Source: AEGEAN-183 sp964342745
Lineage (GTDB): Bacteria; Pseudomonadota; Gammaproteobacteria; Magnimaribacterales; Magnimaribacteraceae
Length of the DNA stretch: 64,000 nucleotides
Assembly: GCA_964342745.1 (NCBI GenBank)
Contig: CAYFFW010000002.1
Span: 35,360-99,359 of the forward strand
Direction: 5' to 3'
Part shown: positions 16,728 through 25,594 of the stretch, one piece after another
Layout: the number at the start of each line of letters is the position of its first letter
Numbering within the stretch: the first letter of the stretch is position 1
Made by a program: the position numbers and the translations under genes
Notes under the pieces: generated by a model
Databases searched by the model: none
Seen by the model: the letters and a program-made list of their open reading frames with translations, nothing else
Told to the model about the DNA's origin: nothing

Positions 16728-17012
16728 TTAGATGCTCTTAAGAATAGTAACTTCAGGACGCCCTGCCATATATTGTCCCATTTCGCTGCCTATAGATTTC
16801 ATGTGTTCTGTTTGACCATGCGCATCTAGGGCTTCTTGAGATTCATAACGCTCCAAAACTACATAAGTAGTGTCGTCCTGACCTTTGTACCAATCATAAT
16901 AAATTACGCCCGGTTCATTTTCAGTAACTGCACTTTGCAATCTAGAAGCGACCTCTTCAAATTCTGAATTAGTACCCTCTTTAATTTTCATTGTAGCGAT
17001 TATTCCTATCAT
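16728..17012 (-). CDS. Antibiotic biosynthesis monooxygenase (ABM) domain protein
   Basis: 94 residues forming a single ABM/YgiN-like dimeric alpha+beta barrel: IGIIATMKIKEG, then EPGVIYYDWYKGQDDTTYVVLERYES, then GRPEVTILKSI. Such proteins act as quinol or small-molecule monooxygenases or heme-binding proteins; substrate cannot be told. The frame is open to a GTG at 17024, but the ATG at 17012 has a good GAGGAC site 5 bases upstream and homology starts there, so I use it. Confidence 0.82.
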   Translation of the reverse strand: MIGIIATMKIKEGTNSEFEEVASRLQSAVTENEPGVIYYDWYKGQDDTTYVVLERYESQEALDAHGQTEHMKSIGSEMGQYMAGRPEVTILKSI

Positions 17013-17085
17013 TTTTGTCCTCACTTATTAATTTAAATGTAAACTTTATTTCTATTTAAAATAATTATCGAGCACTTTATAAAAA

Positions 17086-18300
17086 ATGAATGATCTAGTA
17101 ATAGTTGGTGCTGGTCAGTCCGCTGCCCAATGCATAATGACTCTTAAAAGAAATGGTTTTGAAAAACCTATTATTTTAATTGGTGAAGAGAATCATTTAC
17201 CTTATCAACGACCTCCTCTCTCTAAAGATTTTCTTTCGGAAGAAGTAGGATTAGAAAGGGTTTATATGAAATCTCAAGATTTTTACGACCAAAACAATGT
17301 AACAGTAAATAAATCAACCTCAGTTTTAACAATAGAAAGAGAAGATAAAACTATTTCTTTGTCAGATGGAAAAATTCTTAGCTATCAAAACTTAGTATTA
17401 GCGACAGGAAGTAGGGTTAGGCGTCTAAAAGTTAAAGGTTCGGATCTAAATAACATTCATTACTTAAGAACAATTGATAATTCTGATGCTATTAAGGAAG
17501 GGTTTAAAAGAGATAAAAAAATAGTCATTATTGGCGCTGGGTATATTGGTCTAGAAGTAGCTGCTGTTGCTGTAAAAAAAAGAATGAAGGTAACTGTAAT
17601 AGAAATGGCGAATCGAGTCATGAATAGAACGGTCGACCCTATTATTTCTGGTCATTTCGATGAATTGCATAGAGAGAATGGTGTAGAAATAATTCTAAAC
17701 TCAACTTTAGAGAAGTTTGAGGGTGAAAAAGATGTAGAAGCCGTAGTTTGTAAGGGTGGTGCAAAGATAGAAGCAGACTTAGTAGTAGTTGGCGTTGGAA
17801 TACAACCCAATCAAGAGGTTGCCGAGTCAGCAGGCCTAAAATGTAGCAATGGAATCTTGGTAGATGAATTCTGTAGAACTGAAGACCCCCATATCTTTGC
17901 TTGTGGAGATTGCACAAATCACCCTAATTTCCATCTAAACAAAAATATTAGATTAGAGTCCGTACACAATGCTTTAGAACAAGCTAAAACAGTAGCGTTA
18001 AGTTTGTTGGGGAAGCCTGAAAAATACGATCAGGTTCCCTGGTTTTGGTCAGATCAATATGATCAAAGACTTCAAATAGTTGGTATCTCAGGTGATCATG
18101 ATGAAATTGTCACTAGAGGATCTCTAAAAGGTGGTTCATTTATGTTGTTTTATTTAAAAGAAGGGGAGCTTATTGCAGCAGATTCAATCAATAACCCAAA
18201 GGACTTTTTAATTTCAAAAAAGCTAGTTGCAAATAAGTTAAAAATAAGTTCAGATGTGCTTAGCGACCAATCAGTTGACCTTAAAGAGCTAATAAAATGA
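17086..18300 (+). CDS. NAD(P)H-dependent ferredoxin/rubredoxin reductase-type flavoprotein
   Basis: 404 residues of the pyridine nucleotide-disulfide oxidoreductase superfamily. It has an FAD-binding GAGQSAAQC at the N-terminus, PPLSKDFL, an NAD-binding GAGYIGLEVA in the middle, an FAD-closing EDPHIFACGDC, and a C-terminal reductase domain (about 320-404). This is the architecture of reductases that feed ferredoxins or rubredoxins for cytochrome P450s, dioxygenases or alkane hydroxylases. No electron carrier gene is adjacent. The stop codon overlaps the hspQ start by 4 bases. Confidence 0.88.
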   Translation: MNDLVIVGAGQSAAQCIMTLKRNGFEKPIILIGEENHLPYQRPPLSKDFLSEEVGLERVYMKSQDFYDQNNVTVNKSTSVLTIEREDKTISLSDGKILSYQNLVLATGSRVRRLKVKGSDLNNIHYLRTIDNSDAIKEGFKRDKKIVIIGAGYIGLEVAAVAVKKRMKVTVIEMANRVMNRTVDPIISGHFDELHRENGVEIILNSTLEKFEGEKDVEAVVCKGGAKIEADLVVVGVGIQPNQEVAESAGLKCSNGILVDEFCRTEDPHIFACGDCTNHPNFHLNKNIRLESVHNALEQAKTVALSLLGKPEKYDQVPWFWSDQYDQRLQIVGISGDHDEIVTRGSLKGGSFMLFYLKEGELIAADSINNPKDFLISKKLVANKLKISSDVLSDQSVDLKELIK

Positions 18301-18629
18301 AAGAAATAATAGAAACACAATATTCCATAGGGCAAGTCGTAAAACATAAGTACCTAGATTTTAGGGGAGTTATCTATGATGTAGACCCAGAGTTCAACAA
18401 TACCGAAGAATGGTATCAGTCTATTCCAGCTGAAATTAGACCAAAAAAAGAACAGCCTTTTTATCATGTCTTTGCCGAGAATGATCAGGTTTTCTATTCC
18501 GCTTACGTTTCACAACAAAACTTACAAATAGATGACAGTCATGACCCGATAGAGCATCCTGACGTCCCAGTTTTTTTTGGTGAATTTAATGGTGAGTCCT
18601 ATAGCATATTGGATGCTACTAAGAACTAA
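18297..18629 (+). CDS. hspQ: Heat shock protein HspQ (YccV-like)
   Basis: 110 residues of the HspQ/hemimethylated-DNA-binding family: FSIGQ-type start IGQVVKHKYLDFRGVIYDVDPEF, then EQPFYHVFAENDQ, then AYVSQQNLQID. In E. coli HspQ modulates Lon specificity and was isolated as binding hemimethylated oriC DNA. It is translationally coupled to the flavoprotein upstream and its 3' end overlaps the convergent aminotransferase by 11 bases. No sigma-32 promoter is evident because the gene starts inside the operon. Confidence 0.92.
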   Translation: MKEIIETQYSIGQVVKHKYLDFRGVIYDVDPEFNNTEEWYQSIPAEIRPKKEQPFYHVFAENDQVFYSAYVSQQNLQIDDSHDPIEHPDVPVFFGEFNGESYSILDATKN

Positions 18630-19842
18630 CCTTTTTTAGAGTTGCTAGTGCAACACAAACATTAAACAACTCCATTGCTTTTTCTAGCTCTTCCATGGTG
18701 CAAGCTGTCGGGGCTAATCTTATGATTTCATCTTTCGGGTCTACCCCGTAAGGAAAAGTTGCTCCTGCTGGAGTTAACTTCAGACCAGCATCTTTGGCTA
18801 ACCTTATAATTTCTTTTGCTAGGCCAGCTTCAGCTTTATATGTTACAAAATAACCTCCTGTAGGCCTTGTCCAAGAACCATAATTCTGCTTCGAGAGCCA
18901 TTCTTGAACTAAGTTAAATTTAGGAATTAATATTTCTGCATGTTTAAGCATGTGGTCTTTGAGGCCATTGAAATCTTTAAAAAATTCTATGTGTCTAAGT
19001 TGATTCACTTTATCTGGCCCAATAACAATAGATGAATAGTGTTTTAAGAAAGAATCTAAATTAGACTGACTCATGGCAATGAAACTAATGCCTGATCCAG
19101 CATAGGTAATCTTTGAAGTAGAACCAAAGGCTATAACCGAATCTACTAAGTCTTTTTGTTCCGCTAAAGAAAAAATATTCGGTAAAGGTTTTGATGTAGA
19201 GAAATCATGAACTGCATAAGCATTGTCCCAAAGAATCCTGAATCCTTCTCTTACACTAGCTATTTCTAATAATCCATTTACTGATTCTTCATCATATGTT
19301 TCACCAGTTGGATTTGAGTGCTTAGGAACACACCATATCCCTTTAATAGATTTATCATCTTTAACCATTGAAAGAGCTTGTTCTATGTCTGGTCCCTTGC
19401 CGGTTAAAGCAACAGGAACCATATTTATTGCAAACTCTTCACAAAGCTTAAAGTGTCTGTCATAACCAGGCACTGGACAGAGAATCGAATTCCTCTCTTG
19501 CATCGACCAAGGACCTTCTCCACTTCCCTGAAAAAATAAGTTAGAAACGTATTGAGCCATTAAAGTAAGGCTGCTATTACCTCCTGCGATAACCATTTCT
19601 TTTTTGCAACCTAAAAGATGAGACCCTAAAAGCCTTGCTTCCTCTAAGCCTAAAATTTCTCCATAATTTCTAGTATCTATTCCATCTATTAAGTAATTGC
19701 TTACTAAAGAATCATTTAGTCCTGATGAAAGGTCTAGTTGCTCTTTAGATGGCTTACCTCTAGTTAAATCTAGCTTAAAGCCTTTAGCTTTTAATTCTTG
19801 ATAGTTCTCTTCTACTTCCTGAAAGGTTAAATCTTGAGTCAT
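18619..19842 (-). CDS. Aspartate aminotransferase-like enzyme (PLP, class I subgroup with the TRGKP N-terminus)
   Basis: 407 residues counted from the ATG at 19842. The start KGFKLDLTRGKPSKEQLDLS and the segments GIDTRNYGEILGLEEAR and CPVPGYDRHF match the corynebacterial-type aspartate aminotransferase family. The PLP-binding lysine sits in AFGSTSKITYAGSG, and the cofactor aspartate/tyrosine in WDNAYAVHDF. Probable reaction: aspartate plus 2-oxoglutarate to oxaloacetate plus glutamate. The frame extends to a TTG at 19902 but homology begins after the ATG. There is a long unused upstream leader shared with the gcv operon. Confidence 0.85.
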   Translation of the reverse strand: MTQDLTFQEVEENYQELKAKGFKLDLTRGKPSKEQLDLSSGLNDSLVSNYLIDGIDTRNYGEILGLEEARLLGSHLLGCKKEMVIAGGNSSLTLMAQYVSNLFFQGSGEGPWSMQERNSILCPVPGYDRHFKLCEEFAINMVPVALTGKGPDIEQALSMVKDDKSIKGIWCVPKHSNPTGETYDEESVNGLLEIASVREGFRILWDNAYAVHDFSTSKPLPNIFSLAEQKDLVDSVIAFGSTSKITYAGSGISFIAMSQSNLDSFLKHYSSIVIGPDKVNQLRHIEFFKDFNGLKDHMLKHAEILIPKFNLVQEWLSKQNYGSWTRPTGGYFVTYKAEAGLAKEIIRLAKDAGLKLTPAGATFPYGVDPKDEIIRLAPTACTMEELEKAMELFNVCVALATLKKVSS

Positions 19843-19985
19843 CTTTTTGGATTGGGTAAGTATCTTTACCCTAATAGATAATATCACTCCAATAGAGTTC
19901 AATACAGCTTTGAGATGGATGGTTAAATTTTAATCAAATCTTAATACTTAATTAGTTAAAGGTTTTGTGAAAAGACTTCACAGAG

Positions 19986-20008
19986 TTATCCACAGTAAGA
20001 GTGGATAA
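19986..20008. promoter_or_regulatory. Inverted pair of DnaA boxes upstream of gcvT
   Basis: TTATCCACA (19986-19994) is a perfect consensus DnaA box; AGTGGATAA (20000-20008) is the reverse complement of TTATCCACT, one mismatch from consensus. They are separated by 5 bases and form an 8-bp dyad. A -10-like TATACT at 20033-20038 places the pair at roughly -60 to -37 of a gcv transcript, where a regulator could act. Only two boxes and no AT-rich unwinding cluster are seen, so this is not a convincing origin. Confidence 0.55.
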
Positions 20009-20054
20009 CAGATGGTTAGAAAAGAAGTAGAATATACTCTTCAATATATTAATC

Positions 20055-21155
20055 TTGAAAAAAACAGCATTACATAATTCTCATATAAGTTTATCTGCCA
20101 AGATGGTAGATTTTCATGGGTGGACCATGCCTCTTAATTATGGCTCTCAACTAGATGAGCACAAGAAAGTTAGAAATTCTTGTGGAATTTTCGATGTTTC
20201 TCATATGACGATTATCGATATCGGCGGCAATGATGCTAAAAAATTCTTAAGAAAGCTTTTAGCAAATGACGTAACTTCACTTAATGAAGATTTTGATGGC
20301 CTATACACCGCTTTATTGGATGACTCAGGTTATATAATCGATGATTTAATTGTATATAAGCTTTCTTTGGGCTATAGATTGGTAGTTAACTGTGCAACGA
20401 GAAAATCAGATATTAGTTGGATAACTTCTAAAATTAGTGATTTCGAAATATCTGTTAATGAGCGTAGAGACCTATCTATCATTTCAATACAGGGCCCTAA
20501 GTTTTTAGATATCTTATCTGAATGTTTCTCTTTAGAACTGTCTAAGGAATTAATGGTCAAAAGGCCTTTTCAGGGCTTAATGGAAAAAGAAACATTAATT
20601 ACTACTACTGGATATACCGGAGAAAAAGGGGTTGAAATTATGATAAGTAATGAAAAAGCAACACCCTTATGGGAAGAGGCTTTAAATTCCGGAGCAAGCC
20701 CTATAGGCCTTGGAGCAAGAGATACTCTAAGGTTAGAGGCGGGAATGAATCTCTATGGCTTTGAAATGGATAATACAATTTCACCTCTTGAGTCTAATAT
20801 GGCGTGGACAGTTTCTTTAGATGACAAAGAGAGAGATTTTATTGGAAAAAAAGCTTATGAAAGAAAGAAAGAAGAAAGAAATTATCATGTCCTAAAAGGA
20901 CTTTTGTTTGAAGACAGATGCATTGTTAGATCTGGTCATGAGATATATTTAGATGAAAAAAGGAAGCTCAAAGGTATTGTTACTAGTGGTACTTACTCGC
21001 CAACACTGAAAAAATCTATAGCTTTAGCTAGAATACCGCACTCTAATGAAAAAAAATGCTTTGCTGAAGTTAGGGGTAAGATATTTAGTGCTTTGTTAGG
21101 AGAGCCAAGATTTGTAAGAGAAGGAAAAGTAATTTTTAAGGAAAATATTTCATGA
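20055..21155 (+). CDS. gcvT: Glycine cleavage system T protein (aminomethyltransferase)
   Basis: Transfers the methylene group from the aminomethyl-lipoyl H protein to tetrahydrofolate, releasing ammonia. The 366 residues contain GcvT signatures KMVDFHGWTMPLNYGSQ, FDVSHMT, TGYTGEKGVEI, GLGARDTLRLEAGMNLYG and the C-terminal barrel with SGTYSPTLKKSIALA. The start is TTG at 20055: the residues between it and the first ATG (KKTALHNSHISLSAK) are conserved in the family, so the TTG is required. No Shine-Dalgarno sequence is seen and the -10-like TATACT is 17 bases upstream. gcvH overlaps by 4 bases. Confidence 0.95.
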   Translation: MKKTALHNSHISLSAKMVDFHGWTMPLNYGSQLDEHKKVRNSCGIFDVSHMTIIDIGGNDAKKFLRKLLANDVTSLNEDFDGLYTALLDDSGYIIDDLIVYKLSLGYRLVVNCATRKSDISWITSKISDFEISVNERRDLSIISIQGPKFLDILSECFSLELSKELMVKRPFQGLMEKETLITTTGYTGEKGVEIMISNEKATPLWEEALNSGASPIGLGARDTLRLEAGMNLYGFEMDNTISPLESNMAWTVSLDDKERDFIGKKAYERKKEERNYHVLKGLLFEDRCIVRSGHEIYLDEKRKLKGIVTSGTYSPTLKKSIALARIPHSNEKKCFAEVRGKIFSALLGEPRFVREGKVIFKENIS

Positions 21156-21538
21156 GCGAAATACCAGATAATTATAGATTTTTATCTAGCCATGAATGGG
21201 CAAGGATGGATGATAATGGAGTAGTTACAGTTGGAATAAGTGACTATGCTCAAGACCAGCTCGGCGATATAGTTTTCGTTGAACTTCCTGAGGTTGGTTC
21301 AGAAGTTAATCAAGGGGATGAGGTTGCAGTTGTAGAGTCCATAAAAGCAGCATCAGAGATATACACCCCCGTGGGAGGAGAAATTATCGAAGTAAACCAA
21401 ACTTTAGAAGGTACTCCGGAAATTGTAAATTCTTCTGCTTTTGAAAAAGGCTGGTTCTTTAAAATAAAATCAACCGATATTTCTGAAATCGAGAATTTAC
21501 TTTCTCCAGAACAATATATTGAGCACTGTGAAGACTGA
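21152..21538 (+). CDS. gcvH: Glycine cleavage system H protein
   Basis: Lipoyl carrier that shuttles the aminomethyl group between the P and T proteins. It is a 128-residue biotinyl/lipoyl fold with the lipoylated K65 in VVESIKAASEIYTPV and family motifs HEWARMDDNGVVTVGIS and QDQLGDIVFVELP. It depends on lipoate from LipB/LipA, which are encoded at 53664-55231. Coupled to gcvT (4-base overlap), with gcvP 4 bases downstream. Confidence 0.97.
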   Translation: MSEIPDNYRFLSSHEWARMDDNGVVTVGISDYAQDQLGDIVFVELPEVGSEVNQGDEVAVVESIKAASEIYTPVGGEIIEVNQTLEGTPEIVNSSAFEKGWFFKIKSTDISEIENLLSPEQYIEHCED

Positions 21539-21542
21539 TTGA

Positions 21543-24398
21543 ATGTCTAAAAATAAAAAATTGCCTTCTCAAGACCCCTCTACTATCTTAAATTCATTTT
21601 CTTCAAGACATATAGGTCCTAATAATTCAGAAAGCCGTGAAATGCTTAAAGATCTAGGATTTTCTTCTTTTAAGGCCCTTATAAGAGAAGTCGTACCCAA
21701 AGATATTCTTGAAAAATCTAATCTAAATATAGGTGAAGGAATTTCAGAAGAAAATGCCTTAAGGGAACTCAAAAGAATAGCATCAAAAAATGAATTAATT
21801 CACTCTTTCATTGGACAAGGATATTACAACACCATCACTCCAGCAGTAATTTTAAGAAATGTCTTTGAAAACCCTGGTTGGTATACCTCTTATACCCCTT
21901 ATCAAGCTGAAATTTCCCAAGGCAGACTAGAAGCTCTTATAAACTTTCAAACAATGGTAAGTAACTTAACTGGCTTGGATATCTCTAATGCTTCTTTATT
22001 AGACGAATCCACTGCAGCTGCAGAGGCCATGACTTTAGCAAAAAGAGTTTCTAAGTCTAAATCTAATAATTTCTTTGTTGATGAATTATGTTTTCCTCAA
22101 ACAATTAAAGTAATTCAAACTCGAGCAAAACCTTTAGGTATTGATTTAATCATAGGCCCTTCTAATTCTTGCAAAAAGGAAGATTACTTTGGGGCAATAT
22201 TTCAATATCCAAACTCAGACGGTGAGATTAATTCTTTTTCCCAAGAGATAGAATATTCTAAAAAAAATAATGCTGTAGTAATTTTAGCTTCGGATCTATT
22301 AGCCTTGTGTTTAATTAAATCTCCTGGAGAGCTCCAGGCAGACATAGCTATAGGCTCTTCACAAAGGTTTGGTGTTCCAATGGGTTACGGAGGCCCCCAC
22401 GCAGCATTTATGTCTGTGAAGCAAGAATTTAAAAGGTTTTTGCCAGGTAGGCTTGTTGGGGCTTCTATAGATAAAGAGGGGAAAGTAGCCTACAGGTTAG
22501 CTCTTCAGACAAGAGAACAACATATAAGAAGAGAAAAAGCGACAAGTAATATATGCACAGCGCAAGCACTTCTTGCAATAATGGCTGGTTTTTATGCTGT
22601 TTATCATGGACCTCAAGGATTAAAGGCTATAGCCCAAAAAGTAAACGAAAACACTGTGCGATTAGCGAAATTACTACAAAAAAATGGTTACAAATTAAAA
22701 TCTAAGCATTTCTTTGACACAATAGTTATTCAGTCAGATAAAGCCACTAAATCATTAATTGAAAAGGCTAAAGAAAAGAAAATTAACCTAAGAAGAATTA
22801 ATAAAAATTTTATTGGGATTTCTTTAGATGAGAGCGTTGATCAGGAAATTTTAAATAGTATTCTCTCTATTTTTTCAATTGAAGATAAAGTGGAAGACAT
22901 TAAAGAAATCGACTCTATTCCTAAAGCATTATTAAGAAAGACTAAATACCTTGATCATCCTGTTTTCAAAAAGTACCACTCAGAGACTGAAATGTTACGT
23001 TACATAAAAAGACTTTATGAAAAGGATATTGCCCTTGATCGAGCTATGATACCTTTGGGTTCATGCACAATGAAGTTAAATTCAACCTCAGAAATGCTGC
23101 CTGTTAGTTGGCCTGAATTTTCTTCTATTCATCCTTTTTCACCAGAAAGCCAAACCAGTGGTTACAAGGAATTAATAGACCAGCTAGAAACACAATTGGC
23201 AACTATTACAGGCTATTCTAAGATTTCTTTACAACCAAATGCAGGCTCACAAGGAGAGTTTGCAGGACTCTTAGCAATTGATGCCTTTCATAAAAGCAGA
23301 GGAGATACAAGTAGAGATGTCTGCTTAATACCAATGTCTGCTCATGGAACAAATCCTGCTTCTGCACAAATGGTTGGCTTAAAGGTCGTAGCCATTAATT
23401 GTGATGAAGATGGAAATATAGATTTAAATGATCTAGAAATTAAAGCAAAAGAGAATTCAAAAAATATTTCTTCAATTATGATTACTTATCCTTCAACCCA
23501 TGGAGTTTTTGAAACCAATGTAAAAAAGGTCTGTGAATTAGTACATAAGCATGGGGGCCAAGTTTACATTGATGGAGCTAACTTAAATGCAATGGTAGGT
23601 TTGTGCTATCCAGGGGAGTTTGGAGGTGATGTATCTCACCTAAATTTACATAAAACTTTCTGCATTCCTCATGGAGGGGGAGGTCCGGGTGTCGGCCCTA
23701 TAGGAGTAGCTGAACATCTTAAAGATTTTCTTCCTGGAAACCATTTACAAGATTCACCAGTGGGTCCCGTGAGTTCTACTGAATGGGGTAGTGCTAGTAT
23801 TCTTCCCATTAGCTGGATGTACATTAAGATGATGGGGGCTTCTGGGCTAAGACAAGCTACAGAGTCAGCTATTTTAAATGCAAATTATATAGCTCATCGT
23901 CTAAAGGGATATTTCGAAGTACTTTATAAAGGAGAAAGTGGTTTAGTGGCTCATGAATGCATAATTGATGTAAGAAAGTTTAAGGAAACGGCAGATATCG
24001 AAGTTGAGGATATTGCCAAAAGACTAATAGACTATGGCTTTCATGCACCTACTATGTCTTGGCCCGTAGCCGGAACCTTAATGATTGAACCAACAGAAAG
24101 TGAATCCAAAGCTGAATTAGATAGGTTCTGCGAAGCCATGATTGAAATAAGAAAAGAAATTCAAAGAGTTGAGGAAGGTGACTTAGATATATCAGATAAC
24201 ATGCTAAAGAATGCGCCACACTCTGCAGAGCATGTTTCTGCTGATGACTGGGACCATGCATATTCAAGATCAGAAGCAGCCTACCCTGTAGAAAGTCTAA
24301 GAGATAATAAATACTGGTGCCCTGTTAGTAGGATAGATAATGTATATGGAGATAGGAATTTAGTATGCAGCTGTCCTGGCATGGATGATTTTAAGTAG
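21543..24398 (+). CDS. gcvP: Glycine dehydrogenase (decarboxylating), P protein, single-chain
   Basis: PLP enzyme that decarboxylates glycine and loads the aminomethyl group on GcvH. The 951-residue fused form has an N-terminal half (SRHIGPNNSESREMLKDLG, IGQGYYNTITP, YTPYQAEISQGRLEALINFQ) and a C-terminal half carrying the PLP lysine in LNLHKTFCIPHGGGGPG. The end CPVSRIDNVYGDRNLVCSCP is typical. Length matches E. coli GcvP (957). It is the last gene of gcvTHP and overlaps the convergent HAD gene by 8 bases. The order T-H-P is the enterobacterial one. Confidence 0.97.
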   Translation: MSKNKKLPSQDPSTILNSFSSRHIGPNNSESREMLKDLGFSSFKALIREVVPKDILEKSNLNIGEGISEENALRELKRIASKNELIHSFIGQGYYNTITPAVILRNVFENPGWYTSYTPYQAEISQGRLEALINFQTMVSNLTGLDISNASLLDESTAAAEAMTLAKRVSKSKSNNFFVDELCFPQTIKVIQTRAKPLGIDLIIGPSNSCKKEDYFGAIFQYPNSDGEINSFSQEIEYSKKNNAVVILASDLLALCLIKSPGELQADIAIGSSQRFGVPMGYGGPHAAFMSVKQEFKRFLPGRLVGASIDKEGKVAYRLALQTREQHIRREKATSNICTAQALLAIMAGFYAVYHGPQGLKAIAQKVNENTVRLAKLLQKNGYKLKSKHFFDTIVIQSDKATKSLIEKAKEKKINLRRINKNFIGISLDESVDQEILNSILSIFSIEDKVEDIKEIDSIPKALLRKTKYLDHPVFKKYHSETEMLRYIKRLYEKDIALDRAMIPLGSCTMKLNSTSEMLPVSWPEFSSIHPFSPESQTSGYKELIDQLETQLATITGYSKISLQPNAGSQGEFAGLLAIDAFHKSRGDTSRDVCLIPMSAHGTNPASAQMVGLKVVAINCDEDGNIDLNDLEIKAKENSKNISSIMITYPSTHGVFETNVKKVCELVHKHGGQVYIDGANLNAMVGLCYPGEFGGDVSHLNLHKTFCIPHGGGGPGVGPIGVAEHLKDFLPGNHLQDSPVGPVSSTEWGSASILPISWMYIKMMGASGLRQATESAILNANYIAHRLKGYFEVLYKGESGLVAHECIIDVRKFKETADIEVEDIAKRLIDYGFHAPTMSWPVAGTLMIEPTESESKAELDRFCEAMIEIRKEIQRVEEGDLDISDNMLKNAPHSAEHVSADDWDHAYSRSEAAYPVESLRDNKYWCPVSRIDNVYGDRNLVCSCPGMDDFK

Positions 24399-25041
24399 CT
24401 CTTTCAATAACCTCCCAGCCCTTTTTAGCACTAATTTCTCTTAATTGATTATCAGGGTTTACTGCTCTTGCACGATTGGAGTATTTTAATAGGGGCAGGT
24501 CATAAATAGAGTCAGAATAAGCGTAAATATCTCTAAACTTTAAATCTTTTATAATTAACCACTCTTTAACCCTTCGAACCTTTTCTTCAGAGAAGTTTGG
24601 CACTCCTTTAACCCTTCCTGTATATAAATCTTTTTTTATTTCAGCTTCAGTACCAAAAAAATTTTCTATGTCTAATAACTTTGAAATTTCCTTAACCAAA
24701 AGAGTTAAGGACCCAGAGACTATTAAACATTTATCTTTTTTATGTTCTTCTAATAATTTATTAGTTAAAGAGTCTTTGTATTTTTCTATAAGATCATTCG
24801 CAAAAAACTTAACTAAATCTTGGACCTCCTTTACGGATTTCCCTTTAAGGGGTTTTAGAAGAAAATTTGAATAAGAAGAGATGTTTAATTTACCATTTCT
24901 ATAATCTTCATCAAATTTCAACTTTTGGGAAAAAAAATCTTCGTCTAACCACCCAATAGAGTTCAAGTACCTCACCCAGGCCTCCTCTGAATCACCTGAT
25001 ATAAGTGTATGGTCTAAATCAAATAAAACTAATGACTTCAA
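24391..25041 (-). CDS. HAD-superfamily subfamily IB phosphatase
   Basis: 216 residues. HAD motif I is LVLFDLDHTLISGDSEEAW (nucleophile D8, acid D10), motif II is CLIVSGS, motif III includes KVRRVKEW and motif IV is YAYSDSIYDLPLL. A helical cap follows motif I. It resembles the SerB/histidinol-phosphatase group of HAD-IB enzymes; the substrate cannot be decided. A missing histidinol phosphatase (the HisB here lacks one) is a possible role, as inference only. The start is TTG at 25041 (no early ATG), facing the also TTG-initiated rppH. Confidence 0.8.
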   Translation of the reverse strand: MKSLVLFDLDHTLISGDSEEAWVRYLNSIGWLDEDFFSQKLKFDEDYRNGKLNISSYSNFLLKPLKGKSVKEVQDLVKFFANDLIEKYKDSLTNKLLEEHKKDKCLIVSGSLTLLVKEISKLLDIENFFGTEAEIKKDLYTGRVKGVPNFSEEKVRRVKEWLIIKDLKFRDIYAYSDSIYDLPLLKYSNRARAVNPDNQLREISAKKGWEVIERAT

Positions 25042-25108
25042 AATAGAATGATTTAAGTAATTTATTATTATAATTGTTTTGTAAGAAATATTATTTGGAA
25101 TTTAAAGT

Positions 25109-25594
25109 TTGTCACAAGAAGAATATAGACCTTGCGTAGCAGCAATCATACTGGGGCCATCTAACAAAGTCTTGTGGTGCCAAAGAGTAGATCATAGTGG
25201 CTGGCAGTTCCCTCAAGGGGGTATTGATGAAGGCGAGACACCCAGAGAAGCTATTCTTAGAGAGATTTGGGAAGAAGTTGGTCTAAATGAAAAAGATGTA
25301 GAAATAATCTGTGAATCAAAAGGCTGGTTTAAATATGATGTACCAAAAGACAGGAGACCTAAATATTTTAGAAAAAATGTTTATAAGGGCCAAAGACAAA
25401 AATGGTTCCTGCTTAAACTAATTAGTGAAGATAAAAAAATAAATTTAAGAGCTTCGGTACCAATAGAATTTGATAAATGGATATGGTCTTCTTACTGGTA
25501 TCCTCTAAGAACAATTGTTCCATTTAAAAAAGAACTTTATAAGCAAGTTCTAACTCACTTCCTTTCTAAATATAACAAGATCAGCTGTCCATAG
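25109..25594 (+). CDS. rppH: RNA pyrophosphohydrolase RppH
   Basis: Nudix hydrolase that removes pyrophosphate from 5' ends of mRNA, triggering decay. The 161 residues include YRPCVAAIIL, WQFPQGGIDEGE and the Nudix box G-x5-E-x7-REIWEEVGL, then the RppH-typical YDVPKDRRP and KGQRQKWFLL. The start is TTG at 25109; no ATG precedes the conserved region. If the neighbourhood uses many short leaders, 5'-end chemistry set by RppH could matter for mRNA decay (inference). The 3' end overlaps the convergent NRDE gene by 14 bases. Confidence 0.95.
   Translation: MSQEEYRPCVAAIILGPSNKVLWCQRVDHSGWQFPQGGIDEGETPREAILREIWEEVGLNEKDVEIICESKGWFKYDVPKDRRPKYFRKNVYKGQRQKWFLLKLISEDKKINLRASVPIEFDKWIWSSYWYPLRTIVPFKKELYKQVLTHFLSKYNKISCP

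Noticed and set aside
19966..19982. CRP-like site TGTGA...TCACA upstream of gcvT
   Set aside because: The half-sites are separated by 7 bases, not the 6 of the consensus, and no other CRP site supports it.
19986..20008. Replication origin at the DnaA boxes
   Set aside because: Only two boxes, no AT-rich unwinding repeats, and no dnaA, dnaN or gidA/mnmG gene nearby.
19900..20054. Glycine riboswitch upstream of gcvT
   Set aside because: The gap lacks the conserved glycine-aptamer core; only the DnaA boxes and a small TGTGAA/TTCACA dyad are seen.
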